Assembly (NCBI GenBank): GCA_037439945.1
Contig: JBBIVA010000005.1
Span: 4,398 to 68,397 of the forward strand
DNA length: 64,000 bases
Direction: 5' to 3'
From: CALEUX01 sp037439945
Lineage (GTDB): Bacteria; Bacteroidota; Bacteroidia; Bacteroidales; Marinilabiliaceae
Shown here: positions 1 to 10,153 of the stretch, in pieces
Layout of the letters: the number at the start of each line of letters is the position of its first letter
Position numbering within the stretch: the first letter of the stretch is position 1
Program-made: the position numbers and the translations under genes
Notes under the pieces: model-generated
The model's input: only the letters and a program-made list of their open reading frames with translations
Told to the model about the DNA's origin: nothing
The model's database searches: none

Positions 1-142
1 AGGGCAACATCTTTAATTTAATAGTTTAAACACAAGGGTTAACAAGGGTTTTTATAATCTGATACAAATATAGTAACTTATTATGCAGAAAATATTGAAT
101 AAAAAATCAAATGACATTTATAAATTTTGAAATAACAGTATT

Positions 143-931
143 ATGCAATCAAAAAAAGATACATTTCAGCGTTTGTTGGAAATAATTGATGAGTTGAGGG
201 AGAAATGCCCATGGGACAGCAAGCAAACCAACGAATCATTACGTACATTAACAATTGAGGAAACTTTTGAACTTGCTGATGCTATTATTAAAAGTGATGA
301 TAGTTTAATTGAAGGAGAACTTGGTGATTTATTACTGCATATTGTTTTTTATTCAAAAATTGGGGAAGAAAAGGGAACTTTTAATATCCAAACTGTTATG
401 GATAACCTAATTAAGAAATTAACATACAGGCATCCACATATTTATGGTAATGTAAAAGTGCAAAACTCCATTGAAGTAGAGCAAAATTGGGAACAACTAA
501 AATTAAAAGAGAAGGATGGCAATAATTCAGTTTTGGCGGGCGTACCCAATTCATTGCCCGCAATGATAAAAGCCAATCGTATTCAGGATAAAGCCCGGGG
601 AGTTGGTTTCGATTGGGAAGAGCGTTCACAGGTTTGGGATAAACTCCATGAAGAATTTCGTGAGCTTAAAGCCGAGGTTGAGAATAATAATACCAATGGA
701 ATAGAAGATGAATTTGGTGATCTGTTTTTTTCACTTATAAACACGGCCCGTCTTTACGGAGTGGACCCCGAAAATGCCTTGGAACGCACTAACCAAAAGT
801 TTATCTCACGGTTTAATTACCTTGAACAACAAACAATTAAAAAGGGGATAAATCTTAAAGATATGACCCTTGCTGAAATGGATGTTATATGGAATGAAGC
901 AAAAAAAATGAACCCAGAAAATATAAAATAA
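143..931 (+). CDS. mazG: MazG nucleoside triphosphate pyrophosphohydrolase
   Basis: The 262-residue product hydrolyses (d)NTPs to NMP and pyrophosphate in the cytoplasm and is thought to clear non-canonical nucleotides or lower ppGpp-related stress signals (family knowledge). Both tandem MazG repeats are visible. The N-terminal one has EETFEL near residues 38-43 followed by ELGDLLLHIVFYSKIGEE. The C-terminal one has EEFRELKAEV near residue 170 followed by DEFGDLFFSLIN, the acidic metal-binding helices of the active domain. The length matches the E. coli protein (263 residues). The ATG follows an AT-rich leader without a Shine-Dalgarno sequence, as usual in Bacteroidota. It stands alone; the next gene starts about 460 bp downstream. 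Confidence 0.95.
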   Translation: MQSKKDTFQRLLEIIDELREKCPWDSKQTNESLRTLTIEETFELADAIIKSDDSLIEGELGDLLLHIVFYSKIGEEKGTFNIQTVMDNLIKKLTYRHPHIYGNVKVQNSIEVEQNWEQLKLKEKDGNNSVLAGVPNSLPAMIKANRIQDKARGVGFDWEERSQVWDKLHEEFRELKAEVENNNTNGIEDEFGDLFFSLINTARLYGVDPENALERTNQKFISRFNYLEQQTIKKGINLKDMTLAEMDVIWNEAKKMNPENIK

Positions 932-1389
932 CTTTCTATAATTACCTGTTTGATTATTTTTAACTTATTTATAGAGTTTTAGATTAATGATTTACAAATT
1001 GTTAGATGTAAGATTGACCGGTTTAACATGAATCGATGGTAATCATAATACGATTAAGAAAATTTAAAGCTCTCGTTTAACACACATGATAATTAAAGTT
1101 CATAAAATCAATACATTATTGTTTAGACAAATTTTTTTCGAACTATTTTTAATACTCTTTAAACCAAAACAATTGTTTTTTGTCTCTAAAGATCAATAAA
1201 ATCATTAAAACACTAACTAACACCTTAGTAATATCCAGGATGAAATTATTCCCGTTTTTTCGGTAAAAGTTCCCCCGAAAAAGCGTATCAAGATATTTGG
1301 CCTATAAACTAAAAATTTTTTACGAATAAAACGGGTCGTAAAATTTACGCAACAAATTGAAGCCAACCTTTAACTAAATTTTTTTACGG
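932..1389. other. Intergenic region upstream of the tricorn protease gene
   Basis: This is an AT-rich stretch with no convincing reading frame. It carries one copy of the dispersed leader element (1239-1290). Closer to the start codon is a small inverted repeat, TTTTACGA at 1318-1325 and TCGTAAAA at 1336-1343, which could form an 8-bp stem in the 5' leader of the protease mRNA. No tRNA-like fold was noticed. Confidence 0.6.
1239..1290 (+). repeat. Dispersed leader element, copy A
   Basis: It contains the family core GTTCCCCCGA and a stem made of TTTTTCGG and CCGAAAAA flanking it. It lies about 100 bp before the tricorn start codon in the same orientation as that gene. The assignment rests on visual alignment with the copies before aroE (12301), the gene at 14458, GH28 and rhaM; this copy is one of the more diverged. 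Confidence 0.45.
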
Positions 1390-4300
1390 ATGAAAAAACT
1401 AAAACTTATTTCATTGTTTGTGCTGATGCCGTTATTTTTTATAACGGCAAACGAAGCGCGACTGATGCGTTTCCCCTGTATCAGCAATAATCAGATTGTA
1501 TTTACCTACGCCGGCGACCTTTATGTTGTGGCACTTAATGGTGGTATTGCACGAAAAATAACTGACCATAAAGGGGTTGAAATTTTTCCACGATTCTCGC
1601 CCGATGGAAATCACATTGCATTTACCGGTCAGTACGATGGTAACACTGAGGTATTTTTAATTCCATCAAATGGCGGGATGCCAAAAAGATTAACCTATAC
1701 AGCAACATTAAACCGTGATGATTTGGGTGACCGTATGGGGCCCAATAATATTGTATTAAACTGGACACGTGATGGGCAAATAGTTTTCAGAACAAGAAAA
1801 CAAACATTTAACGACTTTAAGGGTCAGATTTTCAAGGTATCTCCAAACGGAGGTTTGCCTCAACAAATTGAGGTTCCTGAAGGTGGTTTCCTATCATTTT
1901 CGCCCGATGGAAAAAAAATGGCTTACAACAGGGTTTTTAGGGAATTCCGTACCTGGAAATACTATCGTGGGGGTATGGCTGATGAAATATGGGTACACGA
2001 TTTTGAAACAAGACAAACAAGGAAGATTACCAATTCCGATGCACAGGACATTATTCCTATGTGGATTGGGGATGAGATTTTTTTTATATCCGACAGGGAC
2101 CGGACCATGAATCTTTTTGTTTATAACACAAAAACAGATAAAACCGAAAAAGTAACAAATTTTACCGATTTCGATATTAAATTTCCTTCACATTCAGACA
2201 AATACATTGTATTTGAGAAGGGCGGTTATATTTATAAAATGGATGCAGCCACACGTAAGGTTGAAAAAATAACTATTGAAATTCAGAATGATTTTGTTTA
2301 TGCCCGAAATGAACAGGTTGATGCATCAAACCGGATATTCTCAGCCGATTTATCTCCCAACGGTGAACGTATTCTTTTCTCAGCACGTGGTGAAGTATTC
2401 TCGGTACCTTCCGATAAAGGAATCACATATAACCTAAGCCGTACTTCAGGAACACATGAACGGGATGCATTATGGTCGCCCAACGGTAAACATATCGCAT
2501 GGCTGTCAGATAAAAGCGGCGAATACGAAATATGGGTTTCAAATGCTAACGGTTCAGGCCAGCCAAGACAATTAACAACGGGAGGTAATACATATAAGTT
2601 TAACATCTCCTGGAGTCCCAATAGCAAATTAATTGCATGGAATGACCAGGGTTATTCATTATACATAACAGACTTTGAGTCGGGTAAAACGCGAAAAATG
2701 GCTTCAAGTAAATATAGTCGTTTTGGCGATTTTAAATGGAGCCCCGACAGTAAATGGCTAACATACAGTGAAGCTGGTGAAAACCGTTTTGGACAAATTA
2801 AGGTAATGGATACCAACACAGGACAGACTGCCATTATTCCCGACCAATGGCATGATTCACGTGGACCGGTTTTTTCAAATGATGGAAAATACCTGTTTTT
2901 TGTCTCGGAGCGTACTTTTAACCCGGTTTACAGTAATACCGAATGGAACCATGCATATTTAAACATGTCCAAAATATATATGGTACTTCTTGGGAAAACA
3001 ACACCTTCTCCATTCGCTCCCCAAAATACTGAAATTAAACCGGTTGAAAAACCTAAAGAAGAAAAATCGGATAAAAAAGGTAAACCTGACGAAAAAGAAA
3101 GGGAAAAAGAGAAACCAGTTGAGACAGAAAATCCAACAATTATTGATTTTGAAGGTATCGGTAATCGCATTATAGAATTTCCGGGTGATGCAGGCAGGTA
3201 TTTTAATGTAAACTGCATTGGAAACAAAGTATATTATAATAAGGCCGGACAAGGAAACCGCGATGGCAGCAGTTTAATGGTTTATGACCTTGAAAAACAG
3301 AAAGAAGAAAACCTTGGTAATTATAACTATACCCTTTCGGCGAACAATAAAAAAATGCTGGTAGGAACAAACAGAAACTGGACTGTGATTGATTTACCAT
3401 CGGCCCCTGTAAAAATTGAAAAACCTGTTAATATTTCCGGATTGACCGCTAAGGTGAATTACAGGGAAGAATGGCAACAGATTTTCGATGAAGCATGGCG
3501 GCAAATGCGTGATTTCTTTTATGTTGATAATATGCATGGCGTAAACTGGGTTGAAATTTATGAAAAGTACAAACCCCTGGTATCACATGTTAATCACCGT
3601 ACCGATTTAACTTATGTTATTGGCGAAATGATTGGGGAATTAAATGCAGGCCATGCCTATGTAAACACTGGCGACCAACCGAAGGCTGAACGTATTACAA
3701 CAGGTTTGCTTGGAGCTAAAATTGTTAATCATTCGTCAGGTTATTTCCGTATCGAAAAAATATTGGAAGGTGCATCATGGTCACAGGATTTGCATTCCCC
3801 ATTAATGGCGCCAGGATTAAATGTAAAAAACGGTGACTATATTTTGGCAGTAAACCAGTTACCTGCAAAAAGTGTTTCCAACCTGTTTGAATTATTGGTG
3901 GGTAGTGCCGGCAAAACCGTTGAACTTACAGTTAACTCTCAACCAGTATTGCAGGGATCCAGAACAATACTTGTTAATCCAATTGCCGATGAAAGCTCTC
4001 TCTATTATTACCAGTGGGTAAATAATAACATCCGTAAGGTAGATGAAGCCACAAATGGCCAGGTTGGTTATATCCATATTCCTGATATGGGTGTAAATGG
4101 ATTAAACGAATTTGTGAAATATTTTTATCCGCAACTTAATAAAAAAGCCCTTATAATTGACAACAGGGGAAATGGTGGCGGAAATGTGTCACCAATGATC
4201 CTGGAACGGTTAAGCAGGGTTCCCTACCGTGTAAATATGCGCCGGAACTCACCAGCAGTGTCACCAATACCTGCCCAAACGCTTGTTGGGCCAATGGTTA

Positions 4301-4662
4301 CGCTTGTCGATAAATATTCGGCTTCTGATGGTGATTTGTTTCCATATGGTTTTAGGCAACTTGGTTTAGGAACCCTTATTGGTACCCGCACCTGGGGTGG
4401 TATTGTTGGCATATCAGGGTCATTGCCCTTTATTGATGGAACTGACCTTAGAATTCCGCAATTTACATCACTTTCAATGGATGGAAAATGGATGATTGAA
4501 GGTGAGGGTGTTATGCCTGATATTGAAGTGGAAAACGACCCATTTAAAGAATTTACAGGCGAAGATGCCCAGTTAAACAAAGCAATTGAAGTAATACTTG
4601 AACAACTTAAAACAAGGAAAGAACTTCCTGTTATTCCGGCTCCCCCGGTAAAGAACAAATAG
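1390..4662 (+). CDS. Tricorn-like S41 peptidase, secreted
   Basis: The 1090-residue protein resembles tricorn protease, which degrades short peptides. An N-terminal signal peptide (residues 1 to about 20) points to the periplasm rather than the cytoplasmic site of the archaeal enzyme. Residues about 25-540 are beta-propeller repeats with recurring WSPDGKxIA/FSPDG motifs of the WD40-like PD40 type. A Lys/Glu-rich insertion (about 550-581) separates them from a second propeller part, then a tricorn C1 helical domain near 690-760, a PDZ domain (about 770-860) and the S41 core. The core holds SASDGD with Ser979-Asp980 as the likely nucleophile and oxyanion residues, and WGG downstream. It is monocistronic, with a strong terminator behind it. 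Substrate is unknown. Confidence 0.92.
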   Translation: MKKLKLISLFVLMPLFFITANEARLMRFPCISNNQIVFTYAGDLYVVALNGGIARKITDHKGVEIFPRFSPDGNHIAFTGQYDGNTEVFLIPSNGGMPKRLTYTATLNRDDLGDRMGPNNIVLNWTRDGQIVFRTRKQTFNDFKGQIFKVSPNGGLPQQIEVPEGGFLSFSPDGKKMAYNRVFREFRTWKYYRGGMADEIWVHDFETRQTRKITNSDAQDIIPMWIGDEIFFISDRDRTMNLFVYNTKTDKTEKVTNFTDFDIKFPSHSDKYIVFEKGGYIYKMDAATRKVEKITIEIQNDFVYARNEQVDASNRIFSADLSPNGERILFSARGEVFSVPSDKGITYNLSRTSGTHERDALWSPNGKHIAWLSDKSGEYEIWVSNANGSGQPRQLTTGGNTYKFNISWSPNSKLIAWNDQGYSLYITDFESGKTRKMASSKYSRFGDFKWSPDSKWLTYSEAGENRFGQIKVMDTNTGQTAIIPDQWHDSRGPVFSNDGKYLFFVSERTFNPVYSNTEWNHAYLNMSKIYMVLLGKTTPSPFAPQNTEIKPVEKPKEEKSDKKGKPDEKEREKEKPVETENPTIIDFEGIGNRIIEFPGDAGRYFNVNCIGNKVYYNKAGQGNRDGSSLMVYDLEKQKEENLGNYNYTLSANNKKMLVGTNRNWTVIDLPSAPVKIEKPVNISGLTAKVNYREEWQQIFDEAWRQMRDFFYVDNMHGVNWVEIYEKYKPLVSHVNHRTDLTYVIGEMIGELNAGHAYVNTGDQPKAERITTGLLGAKIVNHSSGYFRIEKILEGASWSQDLHSPLMAPGLNVKNGDYILAVNQLPAKSVSNLFELLVGSAGKTVELTVNSQPVLQGSRTILVNPIADESSLYYYQWVNNNIRKVDEATNGQVGYIHIPDMGVNGLNEFVKYFYPQLNKKALIIDNRGNGGGNVSPMILERLSRVPYRVNMRRNSPAVSPIPAQTLVGPMVTLVDKYSASDGDLFPYGFRQLGLGTLIGTRTWGGIVGISGSLPFIDGTDLRIPQFTSLSMDGKWMIEGEGVMPDIEVENDPFKEFTGEDAQLNKAIEVILEQLKTRKELPVIPAPPVKNK

Positions 4663-4767
4663 GCAGGATTTGTCAGTATAATACAATTTTATTCAAGATA
4701 CTGACTGAAGTAATTTTCTTTGCCAGGTTGTAACAAATAGGGTTTACCTACGACCCTGAGTTAATTA

Positions 4768-4801
4768 AAAAACCCTGATAGCTAAAACTATCAGGGTTTT
4801 T
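4768..4801. terminator. Bidirectional intrinsic terminator
   Basis: A perfect 14-bp inverted repeat (AAAAACCCTGATAG at 4768-4781, CTATCAGGGTTTTT at 4788-4801) has a 6-nt loop and T-runs on both strands. It sits between the convergent tricorn and porin genes and would serve both. Confidence 0.9.
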
Positions 4802-4834
4802 AAGGTTTAAATTAAAAACAGAACACAATAATCA

Positions 4835-6064
4835 TCAGAAAGTATAACTAATTCCTATACCCGGTAACCAGGCACTGGTGTTGTAAGTCCCAATGAAATT
4901 ATACAGGTGGGTATCAATTTTCCTCTCCTGGCCAATAATCCTGAGTAATGAAGCGTCAATACTTAACTTATCATTTAACAGCCATGATAATCCGAAAGAT
5001 GAGCCAACTTTGTTGGTTCCCGGGGTTTCAGGTGTAAGATAATAATCCTGTACAGGGGTTTCATCATAATATACCCCTGCCCTTAAAACAATTGAAGATG
5101 TTGGGGTGTAACTGGCACCCAAACGGTAAATCATTGTATTTTCAAATTTCTTTGGAGTTTTGGAATCCTGCACTGCAGCAGTATTTGACGCAAAATCAAA
5201 ATCAAGGGATTCATATGCCGACCAACCTACCATTTGCAAATCAAATGCAAAAAACCATTTTTCATTTGCCTGCCAGCCTAAACCTAAAGTAAGGTTTGAA
5301 GGCATTGGCAGTTCTGACGCAAATTTTCCATCAGGAAATAATGTAGCAACAGCAGGGTTTACAGTAAAATCAGCATCGCCATCATCTATTTTAAGCAACA
5401 CTTTGGACCTATAACTTAATCCGGATGAAAGTTTGTCACTGATTTGGTAGAAAATACCTGCTGTATAGCCATAGGCTGTAGTATTACCTTTTAAATTTAC
5501 CTTTCCATCAGGGAAGGCTGCATTTAAGGGTCTTAAATTAAGGGCACGATTTAGGTCCACACCACCAAAAGCCATAACCATACCAGCCCCAACGCTCAAT
5601 TTTTCATTTAATTTATATGATAATGTAGGTGAAACAAAAATGGTTTGCAACTTTATATCCTGAATCAGATATCTACCATCCCAATTATCACCCCATTTTA
5701 AAGAGTTCCCGTAAGGTGTTGTTATACCAATACCGGCAACCAGGTTTTCAGAAATTTTGCCGGCCCCATAAAAATAAAGTGGAGTTCCCATTGGGTTATC
5801 ACTTTCTGATTTACCACCGGTCACACCATGTACAAAGGAATTTTCTGACAATACCCCACTTGTTCCCATCGAAAAATCAAATTTGCCCGGCATAAACGCC
5901 ATAGCTCCGGGGTTAAAATGAATGCTCGTTGCCCCAAGCTTTTGCCCCGTTCCGGTGTGACCCATACCGGTTTGCTTTTGACTTTGCATATTAACCTGAT
6001 AACCTTCGGCCATCATTGCTACTGTTGATAGTAGGCATAGTGAAGTAAAAAAGATTTTTTTCAT
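4835..6064 (-). CDS. OmpP1/FadL-family outer membrane transport protein
   Basis: This is a 409-residue beta-barrel of the OmpP1/FadL/TodX family, which lets hydrophobic compounds such as long-chain fatty acids or aromatics cross the outer membrane. The signal peptide covers residues 1-19. The mature N-terminus has the family hatch region: GMGHTGTG, then SIHFNPGAMAFMPG with the conserved NPA/NPG turn. Alternating hydrophobic strands and a C-terminal aromatic (ISYTF) fit outer-membrane insertion. It is convergent with the tricorn gene and alone on its strand. The exact substrate cannot be read from the sequence. Confidence 0.9.
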   Translation of the reverse strand: MKKIFFTSLCLLSTVAMMAEGYQVNMQSQKQTGMGHTGTGQKLGATSIHFNPGAMAFMPGKFDFSMGTSGVLSENSFVHGVTGGKSESDNPMGTPLYFYGAGKISENLVAGIGITTPYGNSLKWGDNWDGRYLIQDIKLQTIFVSPTLSYKLNEKLSVGAGMVMAFGGVDLNRALNLRPLNAAFPDGKVNLKGNTTAYGYTAGIFYQISDKLSSGLSYRSKVLLKIDDGDADFTVNPAVATLFPDGKFASELPMPSNLTLGLGWQANEKWFFAFDLQMVGWSAYESLDFDFASNTAAVQDSKTPKKFENTMIYRLGASYTPTSSIVLRAGVYYDETPVQDYYLTPETPGTNKVGSSFGLSWLLNDKLSIDASLLRIIGQERKIDTHLYNFIGTYNTSAWLPGIGISYTF

Positions 6065-7089
6065 TCGTTAATTAATTTAGTTATAATTTTGATTGAATGA
6101 TTTTTGTATGCTTTTTACAATTAATATTTAATTACAAAAACATACTGTTAAATTAAAAAACCAGATAACCTTTTTCAATTATAAAACTTAATTAATCAGC
6201 TTAAAAAGAAATAATTATACCTGGAACATTTTAATTTAATCTTGTACGAAATTAATAAATATTTTAATAATCCAAACTTATAACAAATTAATTTACAGAT
6301 TATTAGAATAAATTGGTCAAATATTCGAATAATAGATTTTTAATTTAATAAAATACTGTTGTTTATATTCAGTAATTAATATTTTAATTTTTGATCCTGA
6401 AAATTTGGTTAGCCCGTATTGGGTTAATTTTATAAAATAATATCTCAGAAACCATAAACATAAGCCATCCCAGCAAAAATACTTTCGTAATTAATTTTTG
6501 TTAACTTAACGGTAATAATAAAAATTTATAATTCTAATTTGACAAATTTAAAATATGGATTCCTCGTTTCACCCGGAATGACATTTTGTGGAGCTAAACA
6601 GGGCGATTAACCATCATTTTACAAACTTTTCATTACTGTCATTCCGAACGTAGTGAGGAAACTCATTTTGTTAGATTAATTTGTCAAAGTAGAAATGACA
6701 ATTATAGGTGAATATAAAAGTATTTATGACTTATAGAGTAAAAATTATAAATCGAAAAAATGGTTAAATATTTATGTTTTTGAAAAATATAAATAATTTT
6801 GAAGGTGAACATAGCATATATGTTTATGTTTCAATATTGTGAAAGCAAACAAATCAAATTCCCATTACCTTATTAATTATATTGAAGTAATATTATCAAT
6901 TGCAGGGTATTAATTTCATTAATTCAGGCTCCAACAGAAATCAGCCATTGATATTTAATAAGTAAAAAAATAGTGAAAACACCAAAGTGTAAAACAATTT
7001 AATATTTATAATTAAAATTGAAATATTGAAGTTTAATACCCGTTAGATTAAGTATAAAAATTATTTCATTTTGCATAAACCTATCAAAT
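6065..7089. other. Long AT-rich intergenic region
   Basis: About 1 kb between the divergent porin and DUF4301 genes holds no supported coding frame on either strand. It contains the MITE-like inverted repeat at 6538-6688. The remainder is very AT-rich with short homopolymer runs; promoters for both flanking genes must lie here, but no full -33/-7 pair was clear. Confidence 0.6.
6538..6688. repeat. MITE-like palindromic element
   Basis: The ends are a perfect 11-bp inverted repeat, TTTGACAAATT (6538-6548) and AATTTGTCAAA (6678-6688). Inside them a second inverted pair is visible: GGATTCCTCG...CGGAATGACA on the left and TGTCATTCCGAACGTAGTG then AGGAAAC on the right. The phrase CATTCCGAACGTAGTGAGG is a dispersed intergenic repeat I recall from many Bacteroidota genomes. 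No transposase is encoded, so any mobility would be in trans. Confidence 0.65.
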
Positions 7090-8622
7090 ATGTTTACAAA
7101 AGAAGATTTAAGGCAATTTAAAAGTAAAAATATATCAGTAAAAGAGGCCGAATCTCAAATTGACCGTTTTAAAAATGGATTTGCCCCGGTAAAAGTGGTA
7201 CGTCCGGCAGTTATTAAAGACGGCATAAAAAGAATAAATGATGCTGAATTGCAGAAATATTCTAAAGCATATGCCAAAAGCTTACAGAGCGGTGTAAAAG
7301 TATCAAAGTTTGTACCAGCCTCAGGTGCTGCTACCCGAATGTTTAAGGAATTATTCGTTTACAACGAAAATCCTGAACCCTTTAAAAATCTAATCCATAA
7401 TAGTCTTATTGTAAATGTAATTCAACTATTACCCAGATTCGCATTTTATACCATGGTTAAGGACGTAATAAGTTCATATAATCTTGATAACTTACATGTT
7501 CGTAAATCCAGGGCCCCTGAAATAATAAATGCAATATTATCACCTGATGGATTGAATTATGGTGCCTTACCAAAAGGTTTGGTACATTTCCATAAATATC
7601 CGGGCAAGTCCCGTACAGCCATGGAAGAGCATTTAATTGAAGGTTTGCATTATGCCAAAAACAGCGATGCAATGGTAAAAATTCACTTCACCGTAAGTCC
7701 GGAACACAAAACCCTGTTTACAGAAAAATTATACAGCGAGGGTCCGGTTATTGAAAATTTTAATGAAGTAGGGCTTGATGTGAGTTTTAGTTTTCAAAAG
7801 CCCCATACCGATACAATAGCTGTTGACCAGTCAAACAACCCTTTTAGGGATGAAAACGGAGAATTGGTTTTCCGTCCGGGAGGACACGGGGCGCTTATTG
7901 AAAACTTAAATGAAATTGATGCCGATATTATATTTATAAAAAATATTGATAATGTAGTCCCGGAGCACCTGTTAGAAATAACAGTTAAATATAAAAATGC
8001 CATTGGTGGAATACTTATCGGACTGCGCGATGAAATACACAGTTTGCTTGAAAAACTCGATAATGGTGAAAACAATGAGTTATTAACTGAAATAGAGAAA
8101 TTTATAAATAAGGAACTAAATACAAAACTTCCGGTAGGTTTCGATAAAAAAACACCGGGTGAAAAAGCTGATTATTTAAGAAAATTCCTTAACAGGCCTA
8201 TTCGGGTTTGTGGTATGGTAAAAAACGAAGGAGAGCCGGGTGGTGGTCCGTTTTGGGTATTAGACGGCAATAAACAGGAAAGCCTGCAAATTCTCGAGAG
8301 CTCTCAAATAAATTTAAAAGATAAGTTTCAGGAGGCACAATTCAAGGCATCCACACATTTTAACCCGGTAGATTTAGTTTGCTGCCCCAAAAATTATAAA
8401 GGTAAAAAATTTGACCTTACTAAGTATTGTGATCCCGAAACAGGGTTTATTTCAGAAAAATCAGTGAACGGAAAACCGATAAAAGCACTTGAATTGCCGG
8501 GATTATGGAATGGTGCCATGGCAAACTGGATTACAGTTTTTGTGGAAGTCCCCATTGAAACTTTTAACCCTGTTAAAACTATTCTTGATTTATTAAGGCC
8601 TCAGCATCAACCTGCAAATTAA
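7090..8622 (+). CDS. DUF4301 family protein
   Basis: This 510-residue cytoplasmic protein matches the DUF4301 family, which is common in Bacteroidota and of unknown function. Recognisable stretches are FVPASGAATRMFKEL near residues 75-90, YPGKSRTAMEEHLIEG in the middle, FRPGGHGALIENLNEIDADIIFIKNIDNV near 260-290, and GMVKNEGEPGGGPFWV near 375. The GGHGALIENL and KNIDNV stretches recall sugar nucleotidyltransferase or UTP-glucose-1-phosphate uridylyltransferase folds, so a nucleotide-sugar role is possible but unproven. There is no signal peptide or membrane segment. The next gene lies about 100 bp downstream and has its own promoter-like signal. Confidence 0.85.
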   Translation: MFTKEDLRQFKSKNISVKEAESQIDRFKNGFAPVKVVRPAVIKDGIKRINDAELQKYSKAYAKSLQSGVKVSKFVPASGAATRMFKELFVYNENPEPFKNLIHNSLIVNVIQLLPRFAFYTMVKDVISSYNLDNLHVRKSRAPEIINAILSPDGLNYGALPKGLVHFHKYPGKSRTAMEEHLIEGLHYAKNSDAMVKIHFTVSPEHKTLFTEKLYSEGPVIENFNEVGLDVSFSFQKPHTDTIAVDQSNNPFRDENGELVFRPGGHGALIENLNEIDADIIFIKNIDNVVPEHLLEITVKYKNAIGGILIGLRDEIHSLLEKLDNGENNELLTEIEKFINKELNTKLPVGFDKKTPGEKADYLRKFLNRPIRVCGMVKNEGEPGGGPFWVLDGNKQESLQILESSQINLKDKFQEAQFKASTHFNPVDLVCCPKNYKGKKFDLTKYCDPETGFISEKSVNGKPIKALELPGLWNGAMANWITVFVEVPIETFNPVKTILDLLRPQHQPAN

Positions 8623-8673
8623 GCAAATACACATGATTAAAAATAATGGTTAATATTGTTTGACCTGATTTTG

Positions 8674-8704
8674 ATTGTAAGCTTAACATAAATAAGTAAA
8701 TTTG
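8674..8704 (+). promoter_or_regulatory. Candidate Bacteroidota promoter for the TPR gene
   Basis: ATTG (8674-8677) is followed after 19 nt by TAAATTTG (8697-8704), a match to the TTTG-N19-TAnnTTTG consensus. Transcription would begin only about 10-15 nt before the ATG at 8723, giving a very short leader. Confidence 0.45.
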
Positions 8705-8722
8705 CAAAGAAATTTTATATTC

Positions 8723-10153
8723 ATGATGCACGAATCCTGGCAAACCAATCATAACGAAGTGAATGAAGATGTAGAACGGTTCGAGCAGATGGAAAGCGGC
8801 GAAAAGGAGTTCTATTTTGACATTCACAGCATTGAGAATATTTTTGATTTTTATGCAGATAAGAACCAGTTTGATAAAGCTGAGCGTGCCCTTCAAATTG
8901 GATTTAAACAACACCCCAACGCTACCCAGCTCCTGGCCAAACAGGCGATTATTTTAATTGAAAAAGGCGAAGATGAGCAGGCAATTGCCTTAATGGAAAC
9001 CATTATTAACCTGGAACAATCAAATCCTGAGTTTTTCCTTAACCTGGGATGGGTTTACCTAAAAAACGGCTTTTTTGATAACGGAATTAAGTGTTTTAAT
9101 AAAACTCTTGAAACTGCCTTCGACGAACGCGAAGAGTTTTTACTTGATATTGCCATTTATTTAAACCAAGCCGATTTTTTCCAAGCAACAATAACTTATC
9201 TTGAACCCGGGTGCATAGAATTTAGCTTAAATGAAAATCTTTTATTTGAACTGGCTTTTGCATATGATAAAAACGGAAATATTGAAAAGGGGATAGAAAC
9301 CTACAACAGGTTACTTGATGTTAACCCCTTTTCAGAAAATGCATGGTATAACCTGGGAATTTTAAATATAAAAAACAAAGAACTTGAACTGGCCATCAAT
9401 TGTTATGATTATGCACTTGCTCTAAACCCTTCACACGCTGATGCGCTTTTTAATAAAGGAAATGCCCTTGTTTATCTTAATAGTTTTGAAAAAGCACTTG
9501 ATTGTTACTACGATTACATCTCATACGGATACGACCCGCTTCTGGCTTATCATTACATTGCCGATTGCCTTGACCAGATGCACAGGGTTGAATATTCATT
9601 ACGCTTTTATAATCTTGCTATTGATACCGATAAGAACTATTTTCCTGCCTGGTTAGGATTTATTTCTGTACTGATAAACAATGAAATGGCCATTGATGCA
9701 ATTAAGGCAAGCAATGATGCACTTGAGTTATCTTTTGAATATCCCGAAATTTTCTACCTCAGAGGCAGGGCATATTTACTTGTTGACAATATTAAAGATG
9801 CCAAAAAATCATTTGAACTGGCCTTTAAACTTGATCCCGATAATTTACGCCATGCCATCGAATTATTCCAGATAACACTTGAGCATGCTACCAGGTACAG
9901 CACCTATTCATTATGGAAAAAATGGTTTAAAAAATATCCTGAAAGTACAGCAGTGGCTTACATTGGCACCTGGATATTTTTAATTGAAAAAAACGATTTT
10001 GAGCAGGCAGCAATTCATCTTGAAAAGGCCGTTAAGAATGGTTCCGATGAGTATGAAGTTTTTATTGAGCTATATCCTGAACTGGAAATGATAATTAAAG
10101 AGAATGATACCTTAAACCAAATAATTTACAGAAACTTAAATTATGAACTTTAA
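8723..10153 (+). CDS. Tetratricopeptide repeat protein
   Basis: A 476-residue cytoplasmic protein is made almost entirely of TPR helices. Repeats are visible from about residue 50 to 420, with motifs such as NAWYNLGILNIKNKELELAI and ADALFNKGNALVYLNSFEKAL. TPR proteins act as protein-protein scaffolds. I chose ATG 8723 rather than the TTG at 8702 because the TTG lies inside the -7 element of the likely promoter. Its last codons overlap the start of the ComA-like gene by 11 bp, so the two are probably translationally coupled. The partner of the TPR scaffold is not evident. Confidence 0.88.
   Translation: MMHESWQTNHNEVNEDVERFEQMESGEKEFYFDIHSIENIFDFYADKNQFDKAERALQIGFKQHPNATQLLAKQAIILIEKGEDEQAIALMETIINLEQSNPEFFLNLGWVYLKNGFFDNGIKCFNKTLETAFDEREEFLLDIAIYLNQADFFQATITYLEPGCIEFSLNENLLFELAFAYDKNGNIEKGIETYNRLLDVNPFSENAWYNLGILNIKNKELELAINCYDYALALNPSHADALFNKGNALVYLNSFEKALDCYYDYISYGYDPLLAYHYIADCLDQMHRVEYSLRFYNLAIDTDKNYFPAWLGFISVLINNEMAIDAIKASNDALELSFEYPEIFYLRGRAYLLVDNIKDAKKSFELAFKLDPDNLRHAIELFQITLEHATRYSTYSLWKKWFKKYPESTAVAYIGTWIFLIEKNDFEQAAIHLEKAVKNGSDEYEVFIELYPELEMIIKENDTLNQIIYRNLNYEL

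Noticed and set aside
65..72. TATATTTG on the minus strand near the left edge
   Set aside because: It matches a -7 box, but no -33 box lies at the right spacing and the gene it would serve is outside the window.
2928..3252. Two overlapping minus-strand frames and one plus-strand frame
   Set aside because: They arise from the Lys/Glu-rich insertion of the tricorn gene, whose codons are open in several frames.
4224..4658. 144-codon open frame on the minus strand
   Set aside because: It is antisense to the S41 core of the tricorn protease and Ser/Pro-rich in the manner of shadow frames.
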